Shown: piece after piece, positions 23,369 to 33,118 of the stretch | Numbering within the stretch: position 1 is the stretch's first letter | How the letters are laid out: every line of letters begins with the position of its first letter | Assembly (NCBI GenBank): GCA_020536535.1 | Contig: JAHLWZ010000969.1 | Location: forward strand, 1 to 35,728 | DNA length: 35,728 nt | Origin: Pelomyxa schiedti | Taxonomy: Eukaryota > Evosea > Pelobiontida > Pelomyxidae | Reading direction: 5' to 3' | Position numbers and translations under genes: made by a program | The notes under the pieces: generated by a model | What the model was told of the DNA's origin: nothing | Database searches by the model: none | What the model saw: only the letters and a program-made list of their open reading frames with translations

Positions 23369-23793
23369 ATTCCGCAACAGTCAGTCATTCATTCATATGA
23401 ATGACCGAGAGTGTGTGTGCAAGCTGTATTCAGTCTGGAAGCTTGTAACTTCCGCTGTAGTATCTTAAACTTGAACGAAAGTGAGAATTCACTTTCTGTA
23501 CAGGATAACAAAAAAATGTAATTGTATTCTAGAATTTCTTCTTTTGTTTAGTACAAGGGAAAGTTTGCCCTGGTGGCTGGCACTCATCTCCATCTAGGTT
23601 GAGATGTTATTTGACTTCGGGAATTGTAACGACAACTTTTATTGAAGGAACAGTGCTTATTACAAAAAAGGGTGTGGGTGGTGTTCAACTGTTGGACCAG
23701 AGGGAGGCTTATGTGCTCTCATTATTTTCCACTAGTACAATGTAAGTTGTAGTCTAGTACTCACAGACAGTCACTTTTTTTTGGTGGTTCCAC
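23369..23793 (+). other. Intergenic region with a possible 64-codon exon
   Basis: After a TTTAG acceptor at 23551 an open stretch runs to TAA 23743-23745 and reads like protein (GIVTTTFIEGTVLITKKGVG, then GVQLLDQREAYVLSLFS). I could not connect it in phase to the cyclin or to any start codon. It may be an exon of an unseen gene, an old remnant, or chance. The rest of the stretch shows nothing else, apart from the cyclin 3' untranslated region. Confidence 0.25.
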
Positions 23794-24057
23794 TCACTCT
23801 ATCTTGACTACATGACCACCACAGCAAGAAGAGAAGGCGAACCGGACGGGCGACGGCAGCCCACTGCAACACACAACGCCCCTGTCCCGCTCACCCACCC
23901 TCACACTCATCGTCCCCCCACAATTCTCGTTGTTGCCGCTGTTGTTCGGGTCGCTCCTCCAATCCACCGTCACGGTGATCACCGTCCCGTCCGGCGTCGC
24001 GTCGTTCCCGGACGCGTAGTCCCGCGTGGTCTCGCCGCGCGGGGTCCCACGTGAATG
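23794..24057 (-). pseudogene. Orphan SPRY fragment of the TRIM family
   Basis: The minus strand encodes the C-terminal part of the same SPRY domain that ends the two TRIM genes: GTVITVTVDWRSD, GGTMSVRVGERDRG, CCSGLPSPVRFAFSSCC, GHVVKIE and stop at 23796-23794. FTWDP, which starts that domain in the TRIM genes, is found at about 24050 but in another frame and only a few residues upstream, so the part between them (GFWGFNLGNRD region) is missing. No FN3, B-box or RING exon lies upstream; the next gene on that side is unrelated. A truncated copy is the simplest reading. It is GC-richer than the TRIM genes, so the source was probably another family member and not either gene seen here. A short expressed SPRY-only peptide cannot be excluded. 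Confidence 0.6.
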
Positions 24058-24329
24058 GCGAAGTTGCGTGGTTGTCGTCGTTCGGCGGGTCGGTGTCGCG
24101 GCAAAACGCAGTGTCATCGGTACTGGTTGCCCTCATTTGGTACTTGTAAAAACGAGCTTACAATTAAAGTAGGAGATCAGTGCTACCCTGCTTTAGCTGC
24201 CGTCTATACCACCAGTAAAAATCGGTTGCTTAATCCCAGTTCAATTGTTGTGTTTAGTTTTAGCTAAAACACCCTGTCTTTGCTAAGCTTAGCTGCCTTC
24301 CAAACCAGCTAGGAAGTGGAAGCAGGGGT

Positions 24330-25526
24330 TCATGAAGCTTCCATGTACAACACACAAGGCAGTCGGCAGCGCAACAGCCAAGTGCCAGTGACTGCATCAA
24401 CAAAGTCATAGCACTTCTCCTCTTCGAAGGACCCCTCCTCTTGTTGGGTCAATGCAATGATGCCATTCCCACATTGGAACCTACCATTTAGTGCAAATGT
24501 GCGCACAGGTCTCCCAAAGTCATCACCAGTTGAGAACACATTCACAGTGTGGTTGGTTTTGTCCTCTTCTGCAAAGTGTGTGTAATCCACCTTTTTGAAA
24601 CTCCAGGTTGGATAATCGAGCCTTTTGAGTGTACAAAGTGACCTGAGCACCAGTTGTACACCACCAGCAGCATCGCGGATTTTTTCTGGCACCACATACG
24701 TTTGAGCAACCAAATTGCGCTTTTTGGATCGGAACAAAAGACTGCCCCCCCCGGGAAACGAATGTGTGACAACAAGTTGACCTGAATTGTAGCTCTTTTC
24801 CAAGTCTGCACAAAGGAGGTGGTGTCCATCAAAGCTGTAATCCCTAGCTGTCGTTGACAGTGCAACCTCGTCGTCGTCGATCATATCCACCTCCATGATC
24901 TGCCCAGTTACGTCCATGGTTCTGCACACACCTCCTTTCAATCCAAGTGGGCGGATGGCAATCTTCTCTGCCTCGAATTTTGTGAAGAGAACAGCCCACT
25001 TTCTTCCCTTGCGTATCTGGAGGTACTTGCAGTGCTCAAATCCAAGCACCTCCTCCTCAACAACCGTCATCTCCAACGGGTCCACAACGAGGATGTGGGT
25101 ATTCTTCTCAATAGGCAGGGCCCCGTAATTGTTTCCAAGCCACCCCCCTACTTCAAAAGGGTTTGCAATCTGGCCCCATCCCCACAGCTCCACGACACCC
25201 AGTGTAATCGAGACACCAACAAAAACCAGGTGAAACCCTGTGTGGTCCATCGCAGTCATAAAATTTGCCCCACCGCCAGCTGCAGCGGTGTTAATCAATC
25301 TGTATCCACAGACGACAACTCTTCTGATTGCGCGCATTACCAGCGCTTTGCCCACGTCGTACGCGAGCACGCCGTGGGGCACGAGGGACGCAGGGCTGCG
25401 GGCGCCGCAGCGGGGCACCGCGACGCACGCGAGCAGGGGCATGAGCTGGTCGCGAGCCCACAGCACGTGCTCTGGGGGCGTTGCAAGTGTCCCGCGCACC
25501 GCGTGTGGTCGGTTGTGATCACTCAT
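24330..25526 (-). CDS. RDQ-family protein (unrecognised, expanded family), intact copy
   Basis: A single-exon gene of 398 codons. The N-terminus carries WARDQLMPLLACVAVPRCG followed by ARSPASLVPHG, which is the part shared with the other members in this window; the same place reads ARDQLAALLACLAVPRC in the broken neighbour and QDQFAALLASSHPRCG in the plus-strand copy. The rest is rich in short beta-strand-like segments with D-x-x-TG turns (FVDAVTGTWLL near the end; VDYTHFAEEDKTNHTVNVF), which suggests, without proving, a beta-propeller-like fold. No catalytic motif, signal peptide or membrane helix is seen. ATG 25526 was chosen over the upstream ATG-containing extension because the neighbour starts at the corresponding place (VRGALAAPRHV compared with VRGTLATPPEHV). 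The upstream side holds a poly-T/A tract. Function unknown. Confidence 0.7.
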   Translation of the reverse strand: MSDHNRPHAVRGTLATPPEHVLWARDQLMPLLACVAVPRCGARSPASLVPHGVLAYDVGKALVMRAIRRVVVCGYRLINTAAAGGGANFMTAMDHTGFHLVFVGVSITLGVVELWGWGQIANPFEVGGWLGNNYGALPIEKNTHILVVDPLEMTVVEEEVLGFEHCKYLQIRKGRKWAVLFTKFEAEKIAIRPLGLKGGVCRTMDVTGQIMEVDMIDDDEVALSTTARDYSFDGHHLLCADLEKSYNSGQLVVTHSFPGGGSLLFRSKKRNLVAQTYVVPEKIRDAAGGVQLVLRSLCTLKRLDYPTWSFKKVDYTHFAEEDKTNHTVNVFSTGDDFGRPVRTFALNGRFQCGNGIIALTQQEEGSFEEEKCYDFVDAVTGTWLLRCRLPCVLYMEAS

Positions 25527-25713
25527 TGGCTCCTGATTGTGGGAGCGTTTCGGGCGTTTTTTTTTTTTTTCACCAAACGCTGGTAACAATGTTTTTTTTG
25601 TCTGGGGAGCACCCGTCCCTTGTGGCGTTCCTAAGGTGTTCAGGTAATCCTCGCTGTTGTTTATAAGGTTTCACAACAAGTTCTCCTGCATGATTTTGAT
25701 TCCGAGAAAGTGT

Positions 25714-26354
25714 TCATGAGGTGCCCAAGGCGACCCTATTGGATTCCATGTGGGTATGGGGGAGGAATGGCTGGCGCAACAGCCAAGTGCCAGTCACTGC
25801 ATCAACAAGGTCAACGCACCCCTCGTCTGGATGCACCAATGCAATGAAGCCATTCCCACATTTGAACTTACCATCGAGTGCGAAGATGCACACAGGAGTC
25901 TCAAAGTCATCAGTTGAGAACACACTCAGTGTTCTGTTGGTTCTGTCCTCTTCTGCAAAGTGTGTGGAATCCACCTTGTGGAACAACAAGTCCGACGAGC
26001 AAGTGCGCAAGACCTTGAGTGGGCGAAGTGACATCAGCCCAAGCACCCAGCTGCCATCGTTGTTCCTCCTCTCTTTCGTTGGAACAATCAACTTGTGCGA
26101 TTTGGAGCGGAAGGCCATGCGCCGCAGGCTATCCGATCCGTCGAACGAGTCAGTGACCGCGAGTTGGCCTGACTGGTAACTCCTTTTCAAGTCGACGCAC
26201 AAGTGCATTGGCATTGGTCGAGGCAGCGGGGCACCGCGAGGCAGGCGAGCAGGGCGGCGAGCTGGTCGCGGGCCCACAGCACGTGACGGGGCGCTGCGAG
26301 TGCACCACGCACCCCAACGCGTCGTGGCTGCTGCCCAGGTGGTTCCTCGTTCAT
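25714..26354 (-). pseudogene. RDQ-family pseudogene with large internal deletion
   Basis: The N-terminal segment from ATG 26354 (RRVGVRGALAAPRHVLWARD, then QLAALLACLAVPRC) and the C-terminal segment to stop 25714 (KRSYQSGQLAVTDSF, THFAEEDRTNRTLSVFS, FKCGNGFIALVHPDEG, VDLVDAVTGTWLL) both match the intact neighbour at 24330-25526, but about 200 residues in between are absent and the two parts are in different frames (26354 and 26277 differ by 77 bases). No splice pair across the joint explains this. The two copies lie head to tail 190 bp apart on the same strand, as expected of a tandem duplicate that later lost its middle. Confidence 0.72.
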
Positions 26355-26603
26355 TAACTACGTTGCTTAGTTAACACATTAGTCTCATGTTCTTGGATTT
26401 GTGTGTCTTTTGATCACTAATGGCGACCTCAGGTACACAACACATTCATTCGACTCCTATTAGGTAGGTAGGTAATACTCCTGAATTTGTTGCCAATTTC
26501 CAATTGTTGATACTCAGGCACAACTCGTCAGTCTGTCTGCTTCGTGGTTGTGGAAGATCACGAAAAGCAGTAGTGAAAAAACATACATACATTCACACAA
26601 TTG

Positions 26604-29600
26604 ATGCCGCGAAGCCCAGCCTTCGTGGTGCCAGCCAAACCAACGACTGCAGCGACCAAAGGCGGAGCCCCAGCCACCGACGTACCGGCCGCCGTGACGC
26701 CTACTGCTACCAAAGACCGCCAAGTAACCCACTGTTACGTAATCGCGCCAGTGGTGGAAAAGAAAACAAAGGCAATCAACCTGTACGGCTCCCTGGTCAG
26801 GCACGGCATCGCGTTCGAGGAACCCCCCCCCCGCGCCCCCTACGTCGTCGTCGTCGTCGGCGGTCTTGTATAAGAAGCCCCGCGTCGCGGTGGATCTTAC
26901 AACCTCCGATTCGGCATCCGAGGCCGGCCGTGTTGTGTTCCACAGGGACGGAAGTGCCATGATGAATGCCGGCTGCGCCGCAAATGGGGCACCATCGGTG
27001 GTCCTGGCACTGACGCCGGAAGACGTGACCAGCTCGACGGTGAAGGCGGTGTGCCGGGCCGCCTCTGTGCTTTACGGCACCTACGATAAGTATCGGCCCG
27101 ACGAGGGGGTGGAGCCGGCCCGGTGGTCTCGTTACAGGTCACTCATCCTGCTCAACTCCAGTAAGAAGGCTCCGATTTTCAAGAACGGAGACGAGGCCCT
27201 TTTGTCACCCCTTGGAATTTCTTTTACTGTATGTTTTTTTGACTAATTTTTTTTTTATTGTTTTAATGATTTCGATGGTTTTAGATGCATGCAACCAAGC
27301 TCGTAAAGTCCTTTGGAATATCCACTGATTCCTTAAAATTTCTGGTGTCGACAATCATTGAAACAGCCACCGCAGCAAAAAATTCCCAAGGTTGTCTCCT
27401 CCACAAATACTGTTTTCCCATTGATCGCAACCAGGTATTTGCAGGCCTGTACCTCTCCCCATACCATCCTTTGACACAAGGATGATACCACTGCCAGTGG
27501 CAGGGCCAATTGATATCACCTGGATGAACCATTTGACTGTCCGATCGCTGCTGGAGCTTTTCTCAGGGGACACCTACCCTCTCGTACTATCATCAGCAAT
27601 CCGAGCATGGGTGAAAGCTGAAAATTGGCCTGCGGTAAAGGAGCTCTGCTTTTCGAGTTATACACACCTTCTGCCCATTGACCTTGACTCCTTGGAACTG
27701 CAAGATGTGCCGGCTCAACTGGAAGGAATCTCATGTGGTTCACTGAATTTATCTCACAACAGCATCACCAAAATTCCCAAATGGCTCCTCCATCCGAGTG
27801 TGTGGTGTGGACCTGAGAAAAAATTCTCCACTGTCTTTGGCACACTTGAAACTGGAAAGTTGGGCAGAAATTAGGAAACTCCTACTGTTTGGCGAAACAC
27901 CAGTACAATCAAATTCCGAAATCAACATCAGAATTATTGTTGCTGGTGGCCCTCGCCCTCTCAAAGCAGCATTATTGCAATGTTTGATGGAGAACAAACG
28001 CAAAATGAAGGTGTACCCACCATCCAGCCCCCACAGTCCAGTTGCATCTGTACTCAAACCTTTCAAGTGGAAGCATCCAAACAATAACCAAATCAGCTAG
28101 ACAGCGTGGGATTTGGGTTTATTTCTCCCGCTCTCTTTTTTTCTTCCTTGATTAATATTTAAAAAGGAGGGGACGATGAGAACTGGAATTCATTTTACCC
28201 ATGTTTCTTCATCCCCAACAACATATTTATGCTCGTTTTTGACCCATCGCCATCCCCAACACCTGTTGGGGTGGGAGAAAGCCATAAGCTTCCAGCACTT
28301 TCCAAAATAACCTTTTGGCTCAACAAAATCAACTCATACCATTGCAACAGGGGAGTATTTTCACGTATTGGTAGCAAGCCAAGGCCCACGGTTTTACTTG
28401 TTGGGAATTATGAAGAAAGCTCCCGCCGTCCTGAGTTAGTCCAATCCGTCACGAGCTCCTGGTCAAAAATCATCAACTTTGTTGGATGTTTTGCAGTTGA
28501 CTTGAGATCGGGAGAGGGCTGTATCTTTTGTGCGAGGAATCCAACAGATGCTAATTATCGCCTACACATTATCAGCGACCTTGTTGATTCTCTGAAACAG
28601 ACATTCAATTCTGCAGTGTCAGTTCCACGAAGCTGGTTGAGGTTGGAGGATTACCTGAGAACTTCAGTTAAAGCCAAGGTACTAAAATGGTCTCAATTGG
28701 TAAATATTGCTCGCAAGTGTGGAGTGGCGAGAAACACAGCAAAAAGGAGCCAAGAGGAGGAGCAAGAGGAATTGAGGGACTGCTTTGAATACTTGTCCGA
28801 TGTGGGTTCCATTTTCCACTTCAGGCACAACTTCAGCGAAGATGGCTGCCAAAGTCCGTCAGGGAAGAATGAGATTGTTGCCTTGGATCCCTCTTGGTTC
28901 AATGACGTCATGACCACATTGACTCAGGCAACCTTAACAGCAGTTGGTGCACCCACTCACATGACCTCAATGGAAAAAATGAGGGTGTCCGCCATCAGGT
29001 GGCCACCTGGCTTTGATTCCAGGGCGGTGCTGGATGTTCTTCCCAAATTGGGGATGATCATGGACATTGGGGTTCAGTGCTCGTATTTGCCTTTCTTCCT
29101 CCTCCCTCAAACTCCTTTCAATTATCTAAAGGCCTTCTTGGAGACGTGCAACTCAAAGAACGGGGAGGTGTTTACATCTGGTTGCATCCTCAACTTTGGT
29201 TTCCTTCCATCTGAGGTCTTTTCGTCTGTTATACGCTCTCTATGCAAGGGAAGAGGACTGCAATTCTTTTGGAGAGATGGAATTGTGTTCTCCAAACAGT
29301 CCAGTGATGTGCGAAACCAAGAATCCTACTTGTTGATCACTCGTGTTCAGCACAAAGTCACACAAGACACAATAGTGGAAGTGATCATGAAAACGGTCTG
29401 CAACAAGGGAGAGCAAGCAAGCTGGAAGGATAATCTCATGACCACTGCCCTCAATTTGTTCCGCAGAACTGTGTTGACCCATAAACATCCAGTGAGCTAC
29501 TCGTTTCCATGCCCGAAATGCTTGGAACAGCACTTTCTGCTCTCTGTCACAGAATCAGCACCCCTTTTCCAGTGCATTCCGGATGGCAGTGTCCGCAGCC

Positions 29601-31128
29601 TCTTCTTTCCCAAACAGATCATGGAGGAAGCCCTGAAGGGCAAAGATAGGATGGATTGCGCTGTGCATCCAGGTGTGCCAATTGCCGAAATTGCCCCATC
29701 TCTCTTCAGCCTGGGTTTTCCTTCCATCATCACCATCAATGCCGTTCAGCCGGGATCAAATTTGATAACCAGATGTGATTGTGGAGGATCACGTGATGGT
29801 GAACAAGAAGGGCGACCTGCGGTCACACTCCAACCAAAAACGTGGTGTTCCGATTTTGCTCTTGACACCAAAGCTGAAACCAAAGGAGTCCGAAATGCCC
29901 AGGTCTTATTTTCGGAAATTACGGCACAGAGTGGAACTCCAGGCCATACCAATGTGGTAAAGTTCTACGGGGTGGCTCTGCATGGAGGCACACTCTTGGG
30001 GTTGAGTGAATTCCTCCCCCCTCTCAGCATCCCTGCTTGTTTGTTTCCCACCACAACTCCTGGCCCCAATCCACCAGAATCTGCAAGTCTCAACCAAGTG
30101 ATTTCTTTGCACGATCTCCTCAAGGTGTGCCTCCAACAACCGCCGAACCTTGAAACATTAAATCGGGTCATGCCCATGGTCTTGCGGCAAAGGATACTCA
30201 GAGATGTTGCCGAGGGACTCAGTCACCTCCACAGTCAGGATCCTCCCATCGTTCACGGTGGGATTGACATTGGTTTGCCCCGTTTCGTCTGTCACAATGC
30301 CAAATAACTCTGTCACAGAGCATGTTTTGATAACTTCATTGGAGGCAACCGGACCTTGCGCGAAGGTTAATTGGCCGGTTGTTTTGGTTTTACTGTTCTT
30401 AAACAATAGATTACACACCCAACGATTCCATGGGACAATTATGCAGCCCCGACGAATGATGTCACTTCCGAAGAGAAAACGCGGCTGTTGGATGGAAGGA
30501 ACAGGAGTCCCGAGGTGCTGAATGGGTATCAGGCCAGTCCCAAGAGCGATGTGTGGGATTTTGGTATTTCATTACTGCCACTCGTCACACTGCAAACTAA
30601 CTCCGTAAAAAGGAATTCTTTTGCACAACTTAATGGCGCCGCTATCTTATGTTGCCCTCAAGTCAGTGACATTATCATCAATAGGAAATTCCGGAGCTGA
30701 AGCATCATCAATTCCACAACCTACAACACTACTGAACTCCCAATCCACCGGGACAACCAGTACACCATCCACTGCGACCAGAACCACAACTACCGGTAGC
30801 TATCTGTTCCTTCTTCTTGCCAAACCACCGCTAATTCACCAACCTTGTAGAAGTTTCAGTACCTGACTCAGCCCTGACTGCAGCTTCTACAAGCATAAGA
30901 ACTCCACCACCCCCACCCTCGGTGATGAAACCAGGGCACACAGAGGTCGAGAGGTTCCACGTTGCACCGGCACTCAGCCACGGGGCCTTTGTTGTTGACA
31001 CTGACCGCTGCGACCCCGCCACCATGCCGCCGTGGTCACTTCAGCTGCTTTCATGCTGCCTTGTTGCTGATCCCTCTGCCAGGTCACCAATGTCATCGCT
31101 GTTGCGCATCTGTGACCACTTCAACTAA
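26604..31128 (+). CDS. ROCO-family protein: LRR, degenerate Roc, COR, pseudokinase
   Basis: A spliced gene of about 4.5 kb. Parts in order: an unrecognised N-terminal region (26604-27228, 27285 onward); a short leucine-rich repeat (LNLSHNSITKIPKWLL, about 27740-27790); Roc with RIIVAGGPRPLKAALLQCL where a P-loop should be, a switch-II-like WDLGG formed across an intron (28110/28163), NIFMLVFDPS, and VLLVGNYEESSRR where THxD-type specificity residues should be; COR (EELRDCFEYLSDVGSIFHF, IVALDPSWFNDVM); and a kinase domain from about 29900 with NVVKFYGVALHGGTLLGLSE, IVHGGID in place of HRD, AKITHPT in place of DFG, an intact SPEVLNGYQASPKSDVWDFG, and SLQLLSCCLVADPSARSPM before TAA 31126-31128. 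ROCO proteins are signalling scaffolds with GTPase and kinase; this one lacks the key residues of both. Two frame breaks (near 26831 and 27800) are unexplained, so it may be a pseudogene or carry sequence errors. Confidence 0.75.
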
Positions 31129-31403
31129 AAAAGAATAACAACAAACAACAACAGAGGCTTTTTGGTTTTACACAAAGAACAAAACCAGGCGACTGTGGAA
31201 AAAATACCAAGGAAGTGTGGTGGCCCACACTGCGCTCCACTACTTTCAAACTGTGACTGCCCACAAAACAGTTTTTGGCATTTTACCCCAAGTCCTGATC
31301 ACAAGCTCCACAGGAAAAGAGTGGTGGAAAAGGAAAACAAGAGGGGCCGCCCAAGTACCAGTCCTGCCCTCAAAGCAAAGGAAAAACCACCAACAAAGAA
31401 AAA
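31129..31403. other. Intergenic region downstream of the ROCO gene
   Basis: The sequence is A/C-rich with AAC-like runs and no convincing reading frame. It holds the ROCO 3' untranslated region. Nothing else is seen before the repeat block starts. Confidence 0.5.
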
Positions 31404-31745
31404 AAACACTTACACGGGGGGGCGAGTCTAATGAGAAAAACAGAATTTTTTTAGTGAGCAAAGCAGGGCGAAGCGGCCCGATTTTGCCGGGATTTGTTGA
31501 TGTTTTGTGCGGCGGGGCGGTTGGCGCGGCGCCGCGGCGGCAGCGCGGCGTGTGTGTTCGTTGAATCGGGTGTCGCCGCGGCTGCGCGGCCTTGACATAA
31601 ATGGGTTTTGGTGATTGTTCAGTGGCTGGGTCTTTTGAATATCGCTAGAACCACAAAAAAAATCGACGAGGGGAGGCCATGCCACCAGGTGGTGAAGAGG
31701 AACAAGCAGTGGACAAGCAGTACCCATTTGCTTACTTCTTCGCCA
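31404..31745 (+). repeat. Long inverted repeat, left arm, with GC-rich core
   Basis: The arm matches the reverse complement of 32795-33118 from the CACGGGGG / GGCGAGT outer part to the GAAGAGGAACAAGC inner part. Its core (31512-31590) is a very GC-rich block of GGCG and GCGG units that is itself partly self-complementary. The arms differ by scattered substitutions and small indels, so they are old. The outer half of the arm is also the start of the direct repeat A, and in direct repeat B this GC-rich core is missing. Confidence 0.8.
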
Positions 31746-31794
31746 CAACTTGTTATTATTTTATTTATCGGAGTGTTTTTGATTTTATTATTTA

Positions 31795-31892
31795 ACGAAT
31801 TTATTTTTAAATAATTATAATGTATTAACTTCTTTCTTATTAATTAAATTATTAATTAATAATTAAATTTAAAATTATTAATAATTTTAATT
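31795..31892. repeat. AT-rich tract A
   Basis: Nearly pure A/T (AATTAATTAATAATTAAAT-type) for about 100 bp inside direct repeat A. A tract of similar make-up sits at the same place in copy B (34745-34856), and a third at 32690-32780 lies just inside the right inverted-repeat arm. It may be a flexible or nucleosome-poor spacer; no origin motif is identified. Confidence 0.7.
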
Positions 31893-32090
31893 ACGCCTCC
31901 AGTTCTTTTTTCCATTCAACCTATATTAGAAGTCTCCGCATTACACCAGTATTTACGGCAACTTTCCACCAGTATGTAGCTTCTTCTTTCTTCGTTTTCT
32001 CACTTAGGATAATTTAGGTGCCGGACGTGGTGTCTGTAATCCCAGCTGGCTAGGTAACTTTCTTCTGTATTTTATTTTTCTGGCACGGTG

Positions 32091-32116
32091 GTATGTATCT
32101 TTTTTTTTTTTTACAG
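32091..32116 (+). other. Candidate leader intron acceptor region, copy A
   Basis: A GTATGT donor-like site at 32091 is followed by a T run and TTACAG, ending at 32116, 17 bp before ATGGCAACC (32134). Copy B has the same at 35047-35069. If GTATGT is used, the intron would be only 26 nt (23 in B); if the conserved GTAACTT at 32053 is the donor, it would be 64 nt, normal for this genome. The acceptor is the better supported end. Confidence 0.4.
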
Positions 32117-32133
32117 CTGCGCCAGCTGCCGAG

Positions 32134-32403
32134 ATGGCAACCGCCAACGTGCATCCCTCCCCCCTCGTCACCCCACTCAACGTACTAGGTACCAGACTGG
32201 GCACCAGGCCGAATTCCTCACACTCACTCTCACCATCCTCACCTCACACCTCTATGTACAAGCCTGAAGTCGAAATCGACTTCAGGCAAAAAAAAAAGTT
32301 TTCCGCCCTTAAGTCCTTGGATACAAAATCGTGCCACGTTTTTTTAAATCCACATTTTGGAGAGAAGTGGGCGTTGTGGGTACGCATGAGAGTGAAAGAG
32401 TAA
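32134..32403 (+). CDS. Small repeat-borne reading frame, doubtful
   Basis: Opens with MATANVHPSP and runs 89 codons. Copy B (35087-35275, 62 codons) shares MATANVHPSP and TSMYKPEVEID, but the rest differs by indels that change length and frame. The shared part is DNA repeat, so conservation does not prove coding. It may be the 5' end of an RDQ transcript (leader exon) in place of an independent gene. The perfect palindrome at 32262-32287 lies inside it. Confidence 0.2.
   Translation: MATANVHPSPLVTPLNVLGTRLGTRPNSSHSLSPSSPHTSMYKPEVEIDFRQKKKFSALKSLDTKSCHVFLNPHFGEKWALWVRMRVKE
32262..32287. repeat. Perfect palindrome, 12-bp arms
   Basis: GCCTGAAGTCGA, two A bases, TCGACTTCAGGC: the arms are exact reverse complements and could form a tight hairpin in DNA or RNA. 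In copy B (35150-35169) only the inner 7-bp arms (AAGTCGA AA TCGACTT) survive. Confidence 0.9.
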
Positions 32404-32434
32404 GAAGGGAAATTTGGGCCTGGTTGTGCACACA

Positions 32435-32469
32435 TGACCACCTGACGTGGTTGTCATGTCAGGTGGTCA
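32435..32469. repeat. Perfect inverted repeat, 12-bp arms with 11-bp spacer
   Basis: TGACCACCTGAC (32435-32446) and GTCAGGTGGTCA (32458-32469) are exact reverse complements around GTGGTTGTCAT. It lies between the repeat-borne frame and the right inverted-repeat arm. It could be a binding site for a dimeric factor or an RNA hairpin; neither can be told from the sequence. Confidence 0.9.
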
Positions 32470-32794
32470 ACTTGCCTGCCGCGGCTAAGTGTAAAAAAAA
32501 AAAAGCATACCAGTGTCCCAGTGCTGAAAGAACAGATGGAATTTACCTTGCCCGCTGGAATGATAGTTATCTACTATGGGAAACAAAGAAACAAGAAGCC
32601 ACATACCAGTGGAAGGCTCGGAAATACATTAAATGGGTGCGGCAATGCTGTAGGCCTTATTACCTTATTACAAGGCGTAAAAAATTACTTTTAATTAAAT
32701 TAATAATAAATAATTAATAAATAAAATATAAATATATAAAATTGCTTTAATTGATTCAGAAATAAAACAATTAATATTAGATGGAACGACGTGA
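32470..32794. other. Unassigned stretch between palindrome and right repeat arm
   Basis: Contains poly-A, an AT-rich tract (32690-32780) and no convincing gene. A short open frame exists but shows no protein-like features. Confidence 0.4.
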
Positions 32795-33118
32795 CGGAAG
32801 AGACAAGGCGGGTACCGCTTGTTCCTCTTCACGCCACTGGTGGCATGGTCTCCCCTCGTAGCAGCGATTTTTTTGATGGTAGTGGAGATAAACAAAGAGG
32901 CAAGTCACTGCACAGTCTCCACAACCCCAAACATGCCATTTATGTCAAGGCCGCGCAGCCGGGGCGAGACCCGATTCAACGAACACACACGCCGCGCTGC
33001 CGCCGCGGCGCCGCGCCAACCGCCCCGCGGCACAAAACATCAACAAGTCCCGGCAAAATCGGGCCGCTTCACGCTTCTGTTTTTCTCACTTGACTCGCCC
33101 CCCCGTGTACGCAAAGAA
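32795..33118 (-). repeat. Long inverted repeat, right arm
   Basis: Reverse complement of the left arm at 31404-31745, about 1050 bp away. It ends just 60 bp before the RDQ gene at 33179, so the region upstream of that gene is an inverted copy of the stretch that lies downstream of ROCO. No transposase is encoded between the arms, so a non-autonomous element or an inversion duplication are both possible. Confidence 0.8.

Larger units (their letters stand above)
31451..32286 (+). repeat. Direct repeat unit, copy A
   Basis: Starts at TTTTAGTGAGC and ends at the AAGTCGAAATCGACTT palindrome. Shares with copy B (34604-35169) a block after ATTTATCGGAGTG, an AT-rich tract, then a long nearly identical part from TTACGCCTCCAGTTCTTTT (31891) to the leader ATGGCAACCGCCAACGT (32134). 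Copy A is longer because it carries the GC-rich core of the inverted repeat and a longer sequence after the leader ATG. An RDQ gene lies 893 bp downstream. Confidence 0.85.
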
